This document shows, one piece after another, positions 35,407 through 44,971 of a stretch of 64,000 bases of DNA (positions are counted from its first letter, which is position 1; each line of letters starts with the position of its first letter). Location of the stretch: contig NZ_NIWU01000003.1 of the NCBI RefSeq assembly GCF_002236105.1, positions 560,501 to 624,500 of the forward strand. Direction: 5' to 3'. Under the pieces are notes generated by a model that was given only the letters and a program-made list of their open reading frames with translations, was not told where the DNA came from and searched no databases. Source of the stretch: Pseudomonas umsongensis. Its GTDB lineage: Bacteria; Pseudomonadota; Gammaproteobacteria; Pseudomonadales; Pseudomonadaceae. Both the position numbers and the translations under genes were made by a program.

Positions 35407-36381
35407 TTAAAAAAGCTTCAGCGGTTCTTCATTCAGCGCCGCGAGCTGCTCGCGCAATGCCAACACCTGGTCGCCCCAATAGCGTTCCGTGCCGAACCAC
35501 GGAAAGCTGCGCGGGAATGCCGGGTCGTCCCAGCGACGGGCGAGCCAGGCGCTGTAGTGCATCAGGCGCAGCGCGCGAAGGGGTTCGATCAGCGCCAGTT
35601 CCCGGGGATTGAAATCGTGGAATTCGTTGTAGCCATCCATCAATTCCGACAACTGGCCCAGGCATTCCTGGCGATCGCCGGCCAGCATCATCCAGATGTC
35701 CTGTACCGCCGGGCCCATGCGGCAGTCGTCGAGGTCGACGATGTGGAACATCTCATCACGGCACATCATGTTGCCGGGGTGGCAATCGCCGTGCATGCGG
35801 ATGTTCTGGTGCGGCGTATTGCTGTAGACATCCTCCACACGCTTGAGCAGATCGCGGGCCACGGACTCGTAGGCCGGCAGCAGGCTGCGGGGAATGAAGT
35901 TGCCTTCGAGCAAAGTCGTCAGCGAATCATGGCCAAAGTTTTTCACCGCCAGCGCCTCACGGTGCTCAAACGGTTTGGTCGAGCCCACTGCATGCAGTCG
36001 GCCGAGCAGTTGACCCAGGCGATACAGCTGATCGAGATTGCCAGGTTCCGGCGCGCGTCCGCCGCGGCGGGGGAACAGGGTGAAACGGAAGCCGTTGTGC
36101 TCGTGCAGGGTTTCACCGTTGTGGATCAGCGGCGCGACGACCGGTACCTCGACCTCGGCGAGCTCGAACGTGAACTGGTGTTCTTCCAGAATCGCTTCGT
36201 TGGTCCAGCGCTGCGGGCGATAGAACTTGGCGATCAACGGTTCGGCGTCTTCGATACCAACCTGGTAGACACGGTTTTCGTAGCTGTTGAGCGCCAGAAT
36301 GCGGGCATCGCTGAGAAAGCCGATGCTTTCGACGGCATCGAGCACGAGGTCTGGGGTGAGCGTTTCAAACGGGTGGGCCAT
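35407..36381 (-). CDS. srkA: Stress response kinase A (YihE/RdoA family)
   Basis: The 324-residue kinase has the aminoglycoside-phosphotransferase-like fold: an N-lobe with ILALNSYENRVYQVG and the lysine in LIAKFYRP, then the catalytic MHGDCHPGNMM (D199, N204) and IVDLDDC (D216, the metal-binding Asp of the 'DFG' position). SrkA is a Ser/Thr kinase that counters MazF-linked death and envelope stress in E. coli. ATG 36381 is preceded by GGAG and yields the family start MAHPFETLTPDLVLDAVE; the open frame to 36528 runs through a REP. DsbA, which follows it in enterics, is not here. Confidence 0.9.
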   Translation of the reverse strand: MAHPFETLTPDLVLDAVESIGFLSDARILALNSYENRVYQVGIEDAEPLIAKFYRPQRWTNEAILEEHQFTFELAEVEVPVVAPLIHNGETLHEHNGFRFTLFPRRGGRAPEPGNLDQLYRLGQLLGRLHAVGSTKPFEHREALAVKNFGHDSLTTLLEGNFIPRSLLPAYESVARDLLKRVEDVYSNTPHQNIRMHGDCHPGNMMCRDEMFHIVDLDDCRMGPAVQDIWMMLAGDRQECLGQLSELMDGYNEFHDFNPRELALIEPLRALRLMHYSAWLARRWDDPAFPRSFPWFGTERYWGDQVLALREQLAALNEEPLKLF

Positions 36382-36485
36382 GCTGACTCCTGCGCGCAGC
36401 AGGCTGCTGCGTCCGGCCAGGCATGGTAGCGCAGACGGGGCTGCTTTAGGGGGTGGGTTGAGATGTGTGTTGTCTGGACTGACGC

Positions 36486-36561
36486 CATCGCGGGCAAGCC
36501 CGCTCCCACAGTGATTTGTGTCGTTCACTAAACCTGTGGGAGCGGGCTTGCCCGCGATGAG
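36486..36561. repeat. Inverted REP pair, GCGGGCAAGCCCGC subtype
   Basis: Two facing copies separated by about 25 bases, between srkA and the phoX stop. Confidence 0.9.
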
Positions 36562-36567
36562 GGCCGA

Positions 36568-38469
36568 TCAGGCGCCGACGACCCCTCCGTCTTCACGCGA
36601 AATGGCAATCACCGAAGACCGCGGCTTTCCATTCGGCAAGTGCTCAGGGAAGGTCGAACCGCCGTTCTCCCCCGGGTGCTGAATGCCGACGAACAAGGTC
36701 TTCTGGTCCGGCGAAAAGCTGATCCCCGTTACCTCACAACCAATCGGCCCGACCATGAACCGACGGATCTCGCCGGTCGTCGGGTCGGCGCAGAGCATCT
36801 GATTGTTGCCCATGCCGGCGAAGTCACCGGCATTACTCGAATCGCCGTCGGTTTGAATCCACAGCCGCCCAGCGTTATCGAACGCCAAGCCATCCGGACT
36901 GTTGAACATGTTCTGCGGGGTGATGTTCGACGAACCGCCCTTCGGCGTACCGGCGTGCACTTGCGGGTTGCCGGCGACCACGAACAGGTCCCAGGCAAAG
37001 GTGTTCGAGGCGTGGTCGTCGCGGTCGGTGCGCCAGCGCAGGATCTGCCCGTAGACGTTCTTCTCACGCGGGTTCGGCCCGCCTACCGGTTGCCCGTCTT
37101 CGCCACGCTTGGCGTTGTTGGTCAGGGTGCAGTAAACCTGACCGTCCTTGGGGCTGACGACAATCCATTCCGGGCGGTCCATGCGCGTCGCCTTCACCAC
37201 GCTGGCTGCCAGGCGCGCGTGAATCAGCACTTGGCCCTGGTCGGCAAAACCGCTGCTGACGTCGATGCCGTTCTTGCCATGGGTCAGTTCGATCCATTGC
37301 CCTTGGCCCTTGGGGTGATCGGCATTGCCGTCGCCCGCGTCGAAACGTGCCACGTACAAGGTGCCGTGGTCCAGCAGGTCGCGGTTGGCCTTGGGATTCT
37401 GGTGATTGATCTTGTCGCGGCTGACGAACTTATAGATGAATTCGCCGCGCTCATCGTCGCCCATGTAAACCACGGCGCGGCCGTCTGTGGTTTCAGCCAG
37501 GGCGCCGTTTTCATGTTTGAAGCGGCCCAGTGCAGTGCGCTTGACCGGGGTCGACTGCGGGTCGAACGGGTCGATCTCGACGACCCAGCCATGACGGTTG
37601 AGCTCGTTGGGATTGTGCGCCATGTCGAAGCGCGAGTCGTGTTGATGCCAATTGATGTCTTTGCTGGTTGCCACCACGCCATAGCGTTTCTGTGCGGCAT
37701 CGAATTTCTGTTCGGCATCGCTGCTGCCAAAGCAGTCGGTAAAGTTCTCTTCGCAGGTCAGGTAGGTGCCCCATGGCGTCTTGCCGTTGGCGCAGTTCTG
37801 GAACGTGCCGAGGACCGTTCTACCTTGTGCATCTGCACGGGTTTTCAACAGTTCGTGACCGGCGGCCGGGCCGCTCAGATGGATCGGCGAGTTACCGTGA
37901 ATGCGCCGGTTATAGCGCGAGCCCTGCACAAACTGCCAATGACCATTCTCACGCTGTACTTCGATTACCGACACGCCTTCGCAAGCCAGGGCCTTATGCA
38001 CTTCCTGCGCCGATTGCGGCATGCCCGCGTGGGGGTAGAGGTAGCGGTAATTGGTGTATTCGTTGTTGATCGCCATCAGCGCCCGATTGTTGTCATCCGG
38101 GAAGGCAAACAGGCTCATGCCATCGTTGTTGTCGCCGAACTGGACTTCCTGATGCTCGGCGGTGCCGTTGCCACTCATGTCGAACGCCGGGCCGTTTTTC
38201 TGCAGGGGCTGACCCCAACTGATCAGTACCGAAGATTTGTAGCCGGGGGGCAAGCTGATCGCGTCGGCAGTCGCGGCGGGAATGCTTTCGAAACCCAGCA
38301 ACTGGCTGGTGCCGGCGCTGACGCTGGCGGCCAGTACACTGCGGCTCAGCAGGTTGCCGCCGAGGAACATGGCGGCACCGCACAAGGCGCCTGCGCTGAT
38401 AAAGCCACGACGGCTGAGGCCGACCATCTGTTCGAGGTCGGTGGACTGGTTTTCTTCTAATAGGCTCAC
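36568..38469 (-). CDS. phoX: PhoX-type alkaline phosphatase (Tat-exported)
   Basis: The 633-residue protein is exported by the Tat pathway: S-R-R-G-F-I-S at residues 19-25 followed by a hydrophobic core and AASVSAG. The mature body is the DUF839/PhoX beta-propeller, with TWGTYLTCEENFTDCFG-like CEEN motif, NRHGWVVEIDPFDP, MGDDERGEFIYKF and NSPDGLAFD. PhoX enzymes use iron and calcium to hydrolyse phosphomonoesters outside the cytoplasm. The sequence closely resembles, as I remember it, the structurally characterised P. fluorescens PhoX. PHO-box control is usual; I did not find a convincing one in the short upstream gap, which is filled by a repeat. Confidence 0.93.
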   Translation of the reverse strand: MSLLEENQSTDLEQMVGLSRRGFISAGALCGAAMFLGGNLLSRSVLAASVSAGTSQLLGFESIPAATADAISLPPGYKSSVLISWGQPLQKNGPAFDMSGNGTAEHQEVQFGDNNDGMSLFAFPDDNNRALMAINNEYTNYRYLYPHAGMPQSAQEVHKALACEGVSVIEVQRENGHWQFVQGSRYNRRIHGNSPIHLSGPAAGHELLKTRADAQGRTVLGTFQNCANGKTPWGTYLTCEENFTDCFGSSDAEQKFDAAQKRYGVVATSKDINWHQHDSRFDMAHNPNELNRHGWVVEIDPFDPQSTPVKRTALGRFKHENGALAETTDGRAVVYMGDDERGEFIYKFVSRDKINHQNPKANRDLLDHGTLYVARFDAGDGNADHPKGQGQWIELTHGKNGIDVSSGFADQGQVLIHARLAASVVKATRMDRPEWIVVSPKDGQVYCTLTNNAKRGEDGQPVGGPNPREKNVYGQILRWRTDRDDHASNTFAWDLFVVAGNPQVHAGTPKGGSSNITPQNMFNSPDGLAFDNAGRLWIQTDGDSSNAGDFAGMGNNQMLCADPTTGEIRRFMVGPIGCEVTGISFSPDQKTLFVGIQHPGENGGSTFPEHLPNGKPRSSVIAISREDGGVVGA

Positions 38470-38526
38470 ATCAGGCTCCCTGCGAATTTTGCAGTCACCT
38501 TAATGGTGGGTGATGAAGCTTTTGTT

Positions 38527-38618
38527 GCAGTAGGAGCTGCCGCAGGCTGCGATCTTTTGATCTTGATCTTGATCTTGAAAAGCAAAGTCAAAAGATCGCA
38601 GCCTGCGGCAGCTCCTAC
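38527..38618. repeat. Palindromic repeat with internal GATCTT triplet
   Basis: Inverted arms of the GAGCTGCCGCAGGCTGCGAT class surround a centre containing three tandem GATCTT units. Its right end contains the stop codon of modE (38615-38617). Confidence 0.9.
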
Positions 38619-39379
38619 AACGGAGTGCCGAGCAATACATTGGAGGGAGAGAACTGCGCGCGTACCGATGTTCCGCGGGTCAGCTTGCGTGATTGCAAAT
38701 GCCGGGGCTCGGCCAGCGCGCAGAGAGTCTGACCATTAGGCAGGCCGATTCGCACTTCGCAGGGGCCGTCTTCGGCGTCGAGGATTTCCTCGATGACACC
38801 TTCGAGGCAATTGTGACCGGGTGTTGCCTCGTCGCGGCCGCCCAGCAGATCGAGCCAACCGGCCTTGATCAGGGCGACAACTTCAGTGCCGGTTTGCAGG
38901 TCCAGGCGCACGGTACTGTCGTGGGTGATCTGCGCCGCGATACTCAGGCCTTCGGGCAGCTCAAGGCGAACCCGATCGTTATGGCCCTGGGTTTCAATGG
39001 CCGCGACTTTTCCATGCAACTGGTTGCGTGCGCTGGTCCTGAGCATCAGGCGACCGAGCAGGTCAAGGTCGCTTGCGTCTTCAGCGGCTTCCAGTACCTG
39101 GGCTTGCAGCGCCTGCAGCTTTTGATAGAGGCGCAGCACACGCTCGCCTTCAGCTGACAGTTTGGCGCCACCCCCTCCTTTGCCGCCGACACTGCGTTCC
39201 ACCAGCGGTTTCTGCGCCAGGTTGTTCAGCTCATCGATAGCATCCCAAGCGGCCTTGTAGCTCAGGCCCGCGCTTTTCGCCGCGCGGGTGATCGATCCCT
39301 GCTCGGCGATGTGTTGCAGCAAGGCAATGCGTTGCGGGCGACGGACAATGTGCTGGGACAACAACGTAGGCAAGGACAT
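38615..39379 (-). CDS. modE: Molybdate-responsive transcriptional regulator
   Basis: The 254-residue protein has an N-terminal winged helix of the LysR-like ModE type (GSITRAAKSAGLSYKAAWDAID, residues 28-49, with ERSVGGKGGGGAKLS at the wing) and two C-terminal Mop molybdate-binding domains (SARNQLHGKVAAIE near 115, NCLEGVIEEILDAEDG near 190). It controls molybdate uptake and molybdenum enzymes. No modABC genes are next to it. The TAG stop lies inside a palindromic repeat, so the last few residues may have been changed by insertion of that element. Confidence 0.93.
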   Translation of the reverse strand: MSLPTLLSQHIVRRPQRIALLQHIAEQGSITRAAKSAGLSYKAAWDAIDELNNLAQKPLVERSVGGKGGGGAKLSAEGERVLRLYQKLQALQAQVLEAAEDASDLDLLGRLMLRTSARNQLHGKVAAIETQGHNDRVRLELPEGLSIAAQITHDSTVRLDLQTGTEVVALIKAGWLDLLGGRDEATPGHNCLEGVIEEILDAEDGPCEVRIGLPNGQTLCALAEPRHLQSRKLTRGTSVRAQFSPSNVLLGTPL

Positions 39380-39441
39380 GGCAAGACGCTTTGGCTATGA
39401 CGGTGGTGAGGACGTTGGCGGCTCGGGACCCGGGAGTCAAG

Positions 39442-40182
39442 TCACGGCGACTCGCCAGGTTTGGGTGTGCGCGCCAGGCAATAGACGTCGACCCGTATGG
39501 CGCCTGCGTCCAGCAGCAGCAGGGTCAGTGCCTGCGCCGTGGCACCGGTGGTCAGAACGTCGTCCACCAGCGCCAGGTGGCGACCCTTCACTGATGCGTC
39601 GCTTGCCATGGCGAAGGCGTGGTGCAGGTTGCGTTTGCGTGCCTCGGCGTTCAGGTCTTGCTGGGCGTTGGTGTCTTGAGGCCTCAATAGCAATCGTTCA
39701 TCAATAGGCACGTCGAGGCGTTCGCTGAGCCAGCGCGCCAGCATGGCAGCCTGATTGAAGCCGCGTTGGCGCAGGCGCCGGGTAGACATCGGCACGGGTA
39801 CCAGCACATCGGGACGCGGCAGGTCATCGTTGAAGCGATGTTGCAGTGATTGAGCGAGAAGGTCGCCGAGCAGATGGCCATACGGCCATTTCGCGCTGTG
39901 CTTGAAGCGAGTAATCAGGCTGTCGATCGGGAAGTTGTAAGTCCAGGGCGCGACCACTCGCTCGAAGGCCGGTGGCTGCATGAGGCATTGGCCGCACGTC
40001 ATGCCCGCAGCGGGCAAGGGCACTGCGCAGCGCTGGCAATGATCGCCGAGCCATGGCAACTCGGTTTCGCAAGCCATGCAAACGGGCGTGGTGCCATCGG
40101 CTACTTCATCACACAGTAAACAGTGGTGGTTATTTTTTAACCAGATGTAAACCGGCCTATCGTATCGTGGTTGACAGCGCAT
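39442..40182 (-). CDS. comF: ComF-family phosphoribosyltransferase-like protein
   Basis: The 246-residue protein starts with a zinc-finger-like region of paired cysteines (CLLCDE, CMACE, CQRCAVPL, CGQCL between residues 21 and 75) and ends with the PRPP-binding loop of type I phosphoribosyltransferases (LALVDDVLTTGATAQAL). ComF proteins aid DNA uptake in competent bacteria, probably with PriA; in pseudomonads the role is unproven. It is divergent from bioB, with 94 bases between the start codons. Confidence 0.9.
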   Translation of the reverse strand: MRCQPRYDRPVYIWLKNNHHCLLCDEVADGTTPVCMACETELPWLGDHCQRCAVPLPAAGMTCGQCLMQPPAFERVVAPWTYNFPIDSLITRFKHSAKWPYGHLLGDLLAQSLQHRFNDDLPRPDVLVPVPMSTRRLRQRGFNQAAMLARWLSERLDVPIDERLLLRPQDTNAQQDLNAEARKRNLHHAFAMASDASVKGRHLALVDDVLTTGATAQALTLLLLDAGAIRVDVYCLARTPKPGESP

Positions 40183-40276
40183 GACTCTTCCTTAAATATG
40201 CCGAAACACCTGTGATGCGCCGGTGGAAATTCCATTTCCCGGTCGCCTGCCAAAGCATAAAACAAAGGAAACGCCC

Positions 40277-41332
40277 ATGAGCGCCAGCACCTCTGCAACT
40301 TTGCGTCATGACTGGTCTTTGGCCGAAGTCAAAGCACTCTTCGTTCAGCCATTCAATGACCTGTTGTTCCAGGCGCAGACGGTGCACCGCGCGCATTTCG
40401 ACGCTAACCGCGTCCAGGTATCGACCTTGCTGTCGATCAAGACCGGTGCTTGCCCGGAAGATTGCAAATATTGTCCGCAGTCGGGTCACTACAACACCGG
40501 CCTGGAAAAAGAAAAGCTGATGGAAGTGCAGAAGGTCCTCGAAGAGGCCGCGCGGGCCAAGGCCATCGGGTCGACCCGTTTCTGCATGGGCGCGGCGTGG
40601 AAGCACCCGTCGGCCAAAGACATGCCGTATGTGCTGAAGATGGTCGAAGGCGTCAAGGCCCTTGGCCTGGAAACCTGCATGACCCTCGGTCGCCTCGATC
40701 AAGACCAGACCGAAGCGCTGGCCAAGGCTGGCCTTGACTACTACAACCACAACCTCGACACCTCGCCTGAGTTCTACGGCAGCATCATCACCACCCGCAC
40801 TTACAGCGAGCGCCTGCAAACCTTGGCCTACGTCCGTGAATCGGGGATGAAGATCTGCTCCGGTGGCATCCTTGGCATGGGCGAGTCCCTCGATGACCGT
40901 GCCAACCTGCTGATCCAGCTGGCCAACCTGCCGGAGCACCCGGAGTCGGTGCCGATCAACATGTTGGTGAAAGTCGCCGGCACGCCCCTGGAGAATGCCG
41001 ACGACGTCGACCCGTTCGACTTCATCCGCATGCTCGCCGTCGCGCGGATCCTCATGCCTAAATCCCACGTGCGCCTGTCCGCTGGCCGCGAAGCCATGAA
41101 CGAGCAGATGCAGGCCCTGGCGTTCTTTGCCGGCGCCAACTCGATTTTCTACGGCGAAAAACTGCTGACCACCGCCAACCCGCAGGCCGACAAGGACATG
41201 CAACTGTTCGGGCGCTTGGGGATTTTGCCGGAAGCCCGCGAAGAGCACGCCGACGAAGTGCACCAGGCCGCCATTGAACAGGCGCTGGTGGAGCAAAAGA
41301 GCAGCGAGCAGTTCTATAACGCGGCTGTTTGA
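40277..41332 (+). CDS. bioB: Biotin synthase
   Basis: The 351-residue radical SAM enzyme shows C59-x3-C63-x2-C66 (GACPEDCKYCPQSG) for the [4Fe-4S] cluster, YNHNLDTSPEFY, and the RLSAGRE motif with the arginine that binds the [2Fe-2S] cluster. It inserts sulfur into dethiobiotin. ATG 40277 has AAAGGAAA upstream and the usual start; an open extension to 40223 is not used. It heads a bioBFHCD cluster; a REP pair separates it from bioF, so bioFHCD may be partly uncoupled. Confidence 0.96.
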   Translation: MSASTSATLRHDWSLAEVKALFVQPFNDLLFQAQTVHRAHFDANRVQVSTLLSIKTGACPEDCKYCPQSGHYNTGLEKEKLMEVQKVLEEAARAKAIGSTRFCMGAAWKHPSAKDMPYVLKMVEGVKALGLETCMTLGRLDQDQTEALAKAGLDYYNHNLDTSPEFYGSIITTRTYSERLQTLAYVRESGMKICSGGILGMGESLDDRANLLIQLANLPEHPESVPINMLVKVAGTPLENADDVDPFDFIRMLAVARILMPKSHVRLSAGREAMNEQMQALAFFAGANSIFYGEKLLTTANPQADKDMQLFGRLGILPEAREEHADEVHQAAIEQALVEQKSSEQFYNAAV

Positions 41333-41354
41333 TCCTTCTGAAGGAAGGCAAAAC

Positions 41355-41446
41355 CCTGTGGGAGCGAGCCTGCTCGCGAAAGCTATGTAACAGTCGACAC
41401 TTATGTTGAATGTGAAGGCCTCTTCGCGAGCAGGCTCGCTCCCACA
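41355..41446. repeat. Inverted REP pair between bioB and bioF
   Basis: Two REP cores in opposite orientation, about 40 bases apart, inside the bio gene cluster. Confidence 0.9.
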
Positions 41447-41479
41447 GTGGAGATGTGTCATTTGATAGTCGAGGCCTGC

Positions 41480-42658
41480 ATGTCTTTCGATCTCGCCGCA
41501 CGCCTGGCTGCCCGTCGTGCCGAAAACCTCTACCGCCAACGTCCGTTGCTCGAAAGCCCGCAAGGGCCGCAAGTGGTGGTCGACGGTCAGCCATTGCTGG
41601 CGTTCTGCAACAACGACTACCTGGGCCTGGCCAGTCACCCCCAAGTGATCGAAGCCTGGCGCGCAGGGGCTGCCAAGTGGGGCGTGGGGGGTGGGGCGTC
41701 GCATCTGGTCATCGGCCACAGCGGCCCGCATCATGCCTTGGAAGAAGCCTTGGCCGACCTCACCGGTCGTCCGCGCGCCCTGCTGTTCACCACGGGCTAC
41801 ATGGCCAATCTCGGGGCGGTCACGGCGTTGGTGGGGCAGGGCGATACGGTGCTCGAAGACCGGCTCAACCATGCTTCGTTGCTCGATGCGGGCCTCTTGT
41901 CAGGGGCACGTTTCAATCGCTACTTGCACAACGATGCGGCGAGTCTGGCCAATCGTCTTGAGAAAGCCACCGGCAATACGCTGGTCGTGACTGACGGCGT
42001 CTTCAGCATGGACGGTGACATCGCCGATCTGCCAGCGCTGGCGCGAGAAGCCAAGGCCAAAGGTGCATGGCTGATGGTCGATGATGCGCACGGTTTCGGC
42101 CCGCTGGGCGCCAATGGCGGCGGGAGCGTCGAACATTTCGGCCTGAGCCAGGACGACGTGCCGGTACTGGTCGGCACGCTCGGCAAGGCGTTCGGAACGG
42201 CGGGGGCTTTCGTAGCCGGCAGCGAAGAGTTGATCGAGAGCCTGATCCAGTTCGCTCGCCCCTACATTTACACCACCAGCCAACCACCGGCCCTGGCCTG
42301 TGCGACCCTCAAAAGCCTGGAACTGCTGCGCAGCGAGCATTGGCGCCGCGAGCATTTGCAGACGCTGATCCGCCAGTTCCGGCAGGGCGCCGAGCAAATC
42401 GGCCTGGAGCTGATGGACAGTTTCACGCCGATCCAGCCGATCATGATTGGTGACGCCGGGCGCGCGGTGCGCTTGTCGCAGATGCTGCGCGAACGCGGCT
42501 TGATGGTGAGTGCGATCCGTCCGCCAACCGTGCCGGCCGGCAGTGCCCGACTGCGCGTAACCCTGACTGCCGCCCATAGCGAGGCGCAAGTGCAGCTATT
42601 GTTGGAGGGACTGGCCGATTGTTATCAACGACTGGGAGCGGAGCCTGGCCATGCGTGA
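41480..42658 (+). CDS. bioF: 8-amino-7-oxononanoate synthase
   Basis: The 392-residue PLP enzyme has FCNNDYLGLASHP near residue 42, DDAHGFGPLG (201-210), and K236 in GTLGKAFGT as the Schiff-base lysine. It condenses pimeloyl-ACP with alanine. GAGG precedes ATG 41480. The last 8 bases overlap bioH, as is common in tightly coupled biotin operons. Confidence 0.96.
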   Translation: MSFDLAARLAARRAENLYRQRPLLESPQGPQVVVDGQPLLAFCNNDYLGLASHPQVIEAWRAGAAKWGVGGGASHLVIGHSGPHHALEEALADLTGRPRALLFTTGYMANLGAVTALVGQGDTVLEDRLNHASLLDAGLLSGARFNRYLHNDAASLANRLEKATGNTLVVTDGVFSMDGDIADLPALAREAKAKGAWLMVDDAHGFGPLGANGGGSVEHFGLSQDDVPVLVGTLGKAFGTAGAFVAGSEELIESLIQFARPYIYTTSQPPALACATLKSLELLRSEHWRREHLQTLIRQFRQGAEQIGLELMDSFTPIQPIMIGDAGRAVRLSQMLRERGLMVSAIRPPTVPAGSARLRVTLTAAHSEAQVQLLLEGLADCYQRLGAEPGHA

Positions 42659-43382
42659 TCGATTGATTCTGTTGCCCGGTTGGGGCCTCGGAATTTCGCC
42701 GCTGCAACCATTGGGCGCTGCCCTGCAGGGCCTGGACGAACACATGCGGGTCGAAATCGAGCCGCTGCCCGAGCTGGATTCGAGCAATCTTGAACATTGG
42801 CTCGATGAACTCGACGCCAGCGTGCCGCAGGACGCCTGGCTCGGCGGCTGGTCACTGGGTGGCATGCTCGCGTCCGAGTTGGCGGCGCGCCGTGGCGACC
42901 GTTGCTGTGGTCTGCTGACCTTGGCGAGCAATCCTTCTTTTGTCAGCCACGACCAATGGCCAAACGCAATGCCTGGCGAAACGTTCGATGCCTTTCTGGC
43001 AGGCTGCGCTGCCGATCCGCGCATGACCTTGAAGCGTTTTTCATTGCTCTGCGCCCAAGGTGCCGAAGACCCGCGCGGCTTGTCTCGCCTGTTGCTCGCA
43101 GGGGCGCCGCACTCAACGGCGGCAGTGCTATTGAGTGGCCTGGAATTGCTCGCGCAGATGGACACTCGCCAAGCCCTGCAGACATTCCGCGGTCCGCAAT
43201 TGCATCTGTTTGCCGGCCTCGACGGGCTGGTGCCGGCCGAAGCCGCCGAGGCCTTGCTGGCGTTGCTACCCGATGTCGAAATCGGTCTGATCGAACAGGC
43301 CGGCCACGCGTTTCTCCTGGAAAATCCCCACGGTGTCGCGGGGGCGATCCAGGCCTTTTTGCATGAGTGCGGCGATGACTGA
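42651..43382 (+). CDS. bioH: Pimeloyl-ACP methyl ester carboxylesterase
   Basis: The 243-residue alpha/beta hydrolase carries the nucleophile S68 in G-G-W-S-L-G-G, an Asp in FAGLDGLVP, and the His in EQAGHAFLLENP. It removes the methyl group that BioC adds, ending pimeloyl chain synthesis. Start overlaps bioF by 8 bases, and its end overlaps bioC by 8. Confidence 0.93.
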   Translation: MRDRLILLPGWGLGISPLQPLGAALQGLDEHMRVEIEPLPELDSSNLEHWLDELDASVPQDAWLGGWSLGGMLASELAARRGDRCCGLLTLASNPSFVSHDQWPNAMPGETFDAFLAGCAADPRMTLKRFSLLCAQGAEDPRGLSRLLLAGAPHSTAAVLLSGLELLAQMDTRQALQTFRGPQLHLFAGLDGLVPAEAAEALLALLPDVEIGLIEQAGHAFLLENPHGVAGAIQAFLHECGDD

Positions 43383-44187
43383 TTTATCCTTTCCCAAGTT
43401 GCCCGGTGGTTTGCCCGACAAGCGCCAGGTAGCCGCGTCGTTTTCCCGTGCCGCGGCAAGCTACGACAGCGTGGCCGAGTTGCAACGTGATGTCGGTGGC
43501 CAGTTGTTGCACCGTTTACCGCAGGCGTTCGTACCCCGGCGCTGGCTCGATCTCGGGTGCGGCACCGGCTATTTCAGTCGTGCGCTGGGCGAGCGGTTTC
43601 CCGACGGCCAGGGCGTGGCGCTGGACATCGCCGAAGGCATGCTCAATCACGCCCGACCGTTGGGCGGCGCCGCGCACTTCATCGCCGGCGACGCCGAGCG
43701 GATGCCATTGCGCGATGCGACGTGCGACCTGATTTTCTCCAGCCTGGCCGTGCAGTGGTGCGCGGACTTCGCGTCGGTGCTCAGCGAAGCGCATCGGGTG
43801 CTCAAGCCGGGCGGTGTCTTTGCATTTGCTAGTCTCTGTGTAGGCACGTTGTTCGAGTTGCGTGACAGCTGGCGTCAGGTGGATGGCATGGTGCACGTCA
43901 ACCGCTTCCGCGAGTTCAACGTTTATCAACAGCTGTGTGCGGCCAGCGGCTTGCGCGCAATCAGCCTGGAAAACCAGGCACATGTGCTGCATTACCCGGA
44001 CGTGCGCAGCCTGACCCATGAGCTCAAGGCCTTGGGGGCGCACAACCTCAACCCTGGGCGTCCGGGCGGCTTGACCGGTCGGGCGCGGATTCTCGGCCTG
44101 GTCGAGGCTTACGAGCAGTTTCGTCAGGCCCAAGGCCTGCCGGCGACTTATCAAGTGGTGTACGCCGTTTTGGAGAAACCCTTATGA
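43375..44187 (+). CDS. bioC: Malonyl-ACP O-methyltransferase
   Basis: The 270-residue SAM-dependent methyltransferase has RRWLDLGCGTGYFSRAL (motif I, residues 55-71) and DLIFSSLAVQWC (motif IV). It methylates malonyl-ACP so that fatty acid synthase will build pimeloyl-ACP. ATG 43375 overlaps the bioH end. The stop overlaps the bioD start by four bases. Confidence 0.94.
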   Translation: MTDLSFPKLPGGLPDKRQVAASFSRAAASYDSVAELQRDVGGQLLHRLPQAFVPRRWLDLGCGTGYFSRALGERFPDGQGVALDIAEGMLNHARPLGGAAHFIAGDAERMPLRDATCDLIFSSLAVQWCADFASVLSEAHRVLKPGGVFAFASLCVGTLFELRDSWRQVDGMVHVNRFREFNVYQQLCAASGLRAISLENQAHVLHYPDVRSLTHELKALGAHNLNPGRPGGLTGRARILGLVEAYEQFRQAQGLPATYQVVYAVLEKPL

Positions 44188-44864
44188 GCTCCGCGTATTT
44201 CATCACCGGTACGGACACCGATGTCGGGAAAACCACGATCGCCGCCGGTCTGTTGTATGCCGCGCGATCAGCCGGGTTAAGCACGGCAGCAGGCAAGCCG
44301 GTGGCCTCTGGTTGTTCGGTGACGCCCAAGGGGCTGCGCAATGCTGACGCGCTGGCGTTACTGGCGGAGTGTTCGCTGCCCTTGACCTACACCCAGGTCA
44401 ATCCGGTGGCGCTGGAGCCGGCGATTGCGCCGCACCTGGCCGCGCGTGAGGCCGGCATCGCGTTAACCGTGCAATCGCTGCTGACTCCGATGCAGCACAT
44501 ACTCGACATGCAGGCCGACTTCACCCTGGTCGAGGGGGCTGGAGGCTGGCGCGTGCCATTGGCCGACCAGGACAACCTGTCGGACCTGGCGATGGCGCTG
44601 GGTCTGCCGGTCATCCTGGTGGTCGGCGTACGCTTGGGCTGCATCAACCACGCGTTGCTGACGGCCGAAGCGATTGCCCGGGACGGTTTGCAGCTGGCGG
44701 GATGGGTGGCGAACATCATAGATCCGAAGACTTCGCGCCTTGAAGAAAATCTGGCGACCCTCGCCGAACGCTTGCCAGCGCCCTGCCTGGGGCGGGTGCC
44801 GAAGCTCAAGGTGGTCACGGCCGAAGCAGTCGCGGAGCACCTGCAACTCGACCTCCTGGACTAG
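44184..44864 (+). CDS. bioD: ATP-dependent dethiobiotin synthetase
   Basis: The 226-residue P-loop enzyme has GTDTDVGKTT (residues 9-18) and VEGAGGWRVPL, the substrate-binding motif. It closes the ureido ring of dethiobiotin before BioB acts. ATGA overlap with bioC shows translational coupling. It is the last gene of the bio cluster. Confidence 0.96.
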   Translation: MSSAYFITGTDTDVGKTTIAAGLLYAARSAGLSTAAGKPVASGCSVTPKGLRNADALALLAECSLPLTYTQVNPVALEPAIAPHLAAREAGIALTVQSLLTPMQHILDMQADFTLVEGAGGWRVPLADQDNLSDLAMALGLPVILVVGVRLGCINHALLTAEAIARDGLQLAGWVANIIDPKTSRLEENLATLAERLPAPCLGRVPKLKVVTAEAVAEHLQLDLLD

Positions 44865-44971
44865 ATGTTGGCTATGGTGCGGCACTGTGCCATTAGTGTT
44901 TTTGACGGGCGATTTCTCGGTATGTCTGCTTCAATGAACACTGATGACTCTTTGCAAGGACGAGCACTTCC

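Noticed and set aside
36640..38460. 606-codon open frame antisense to phoX
   Set aside because: The opposite strand encodes a clear Tat-exported PhoX with motifs throughout. The antisense frame has no ribosome site or recognisable domain.
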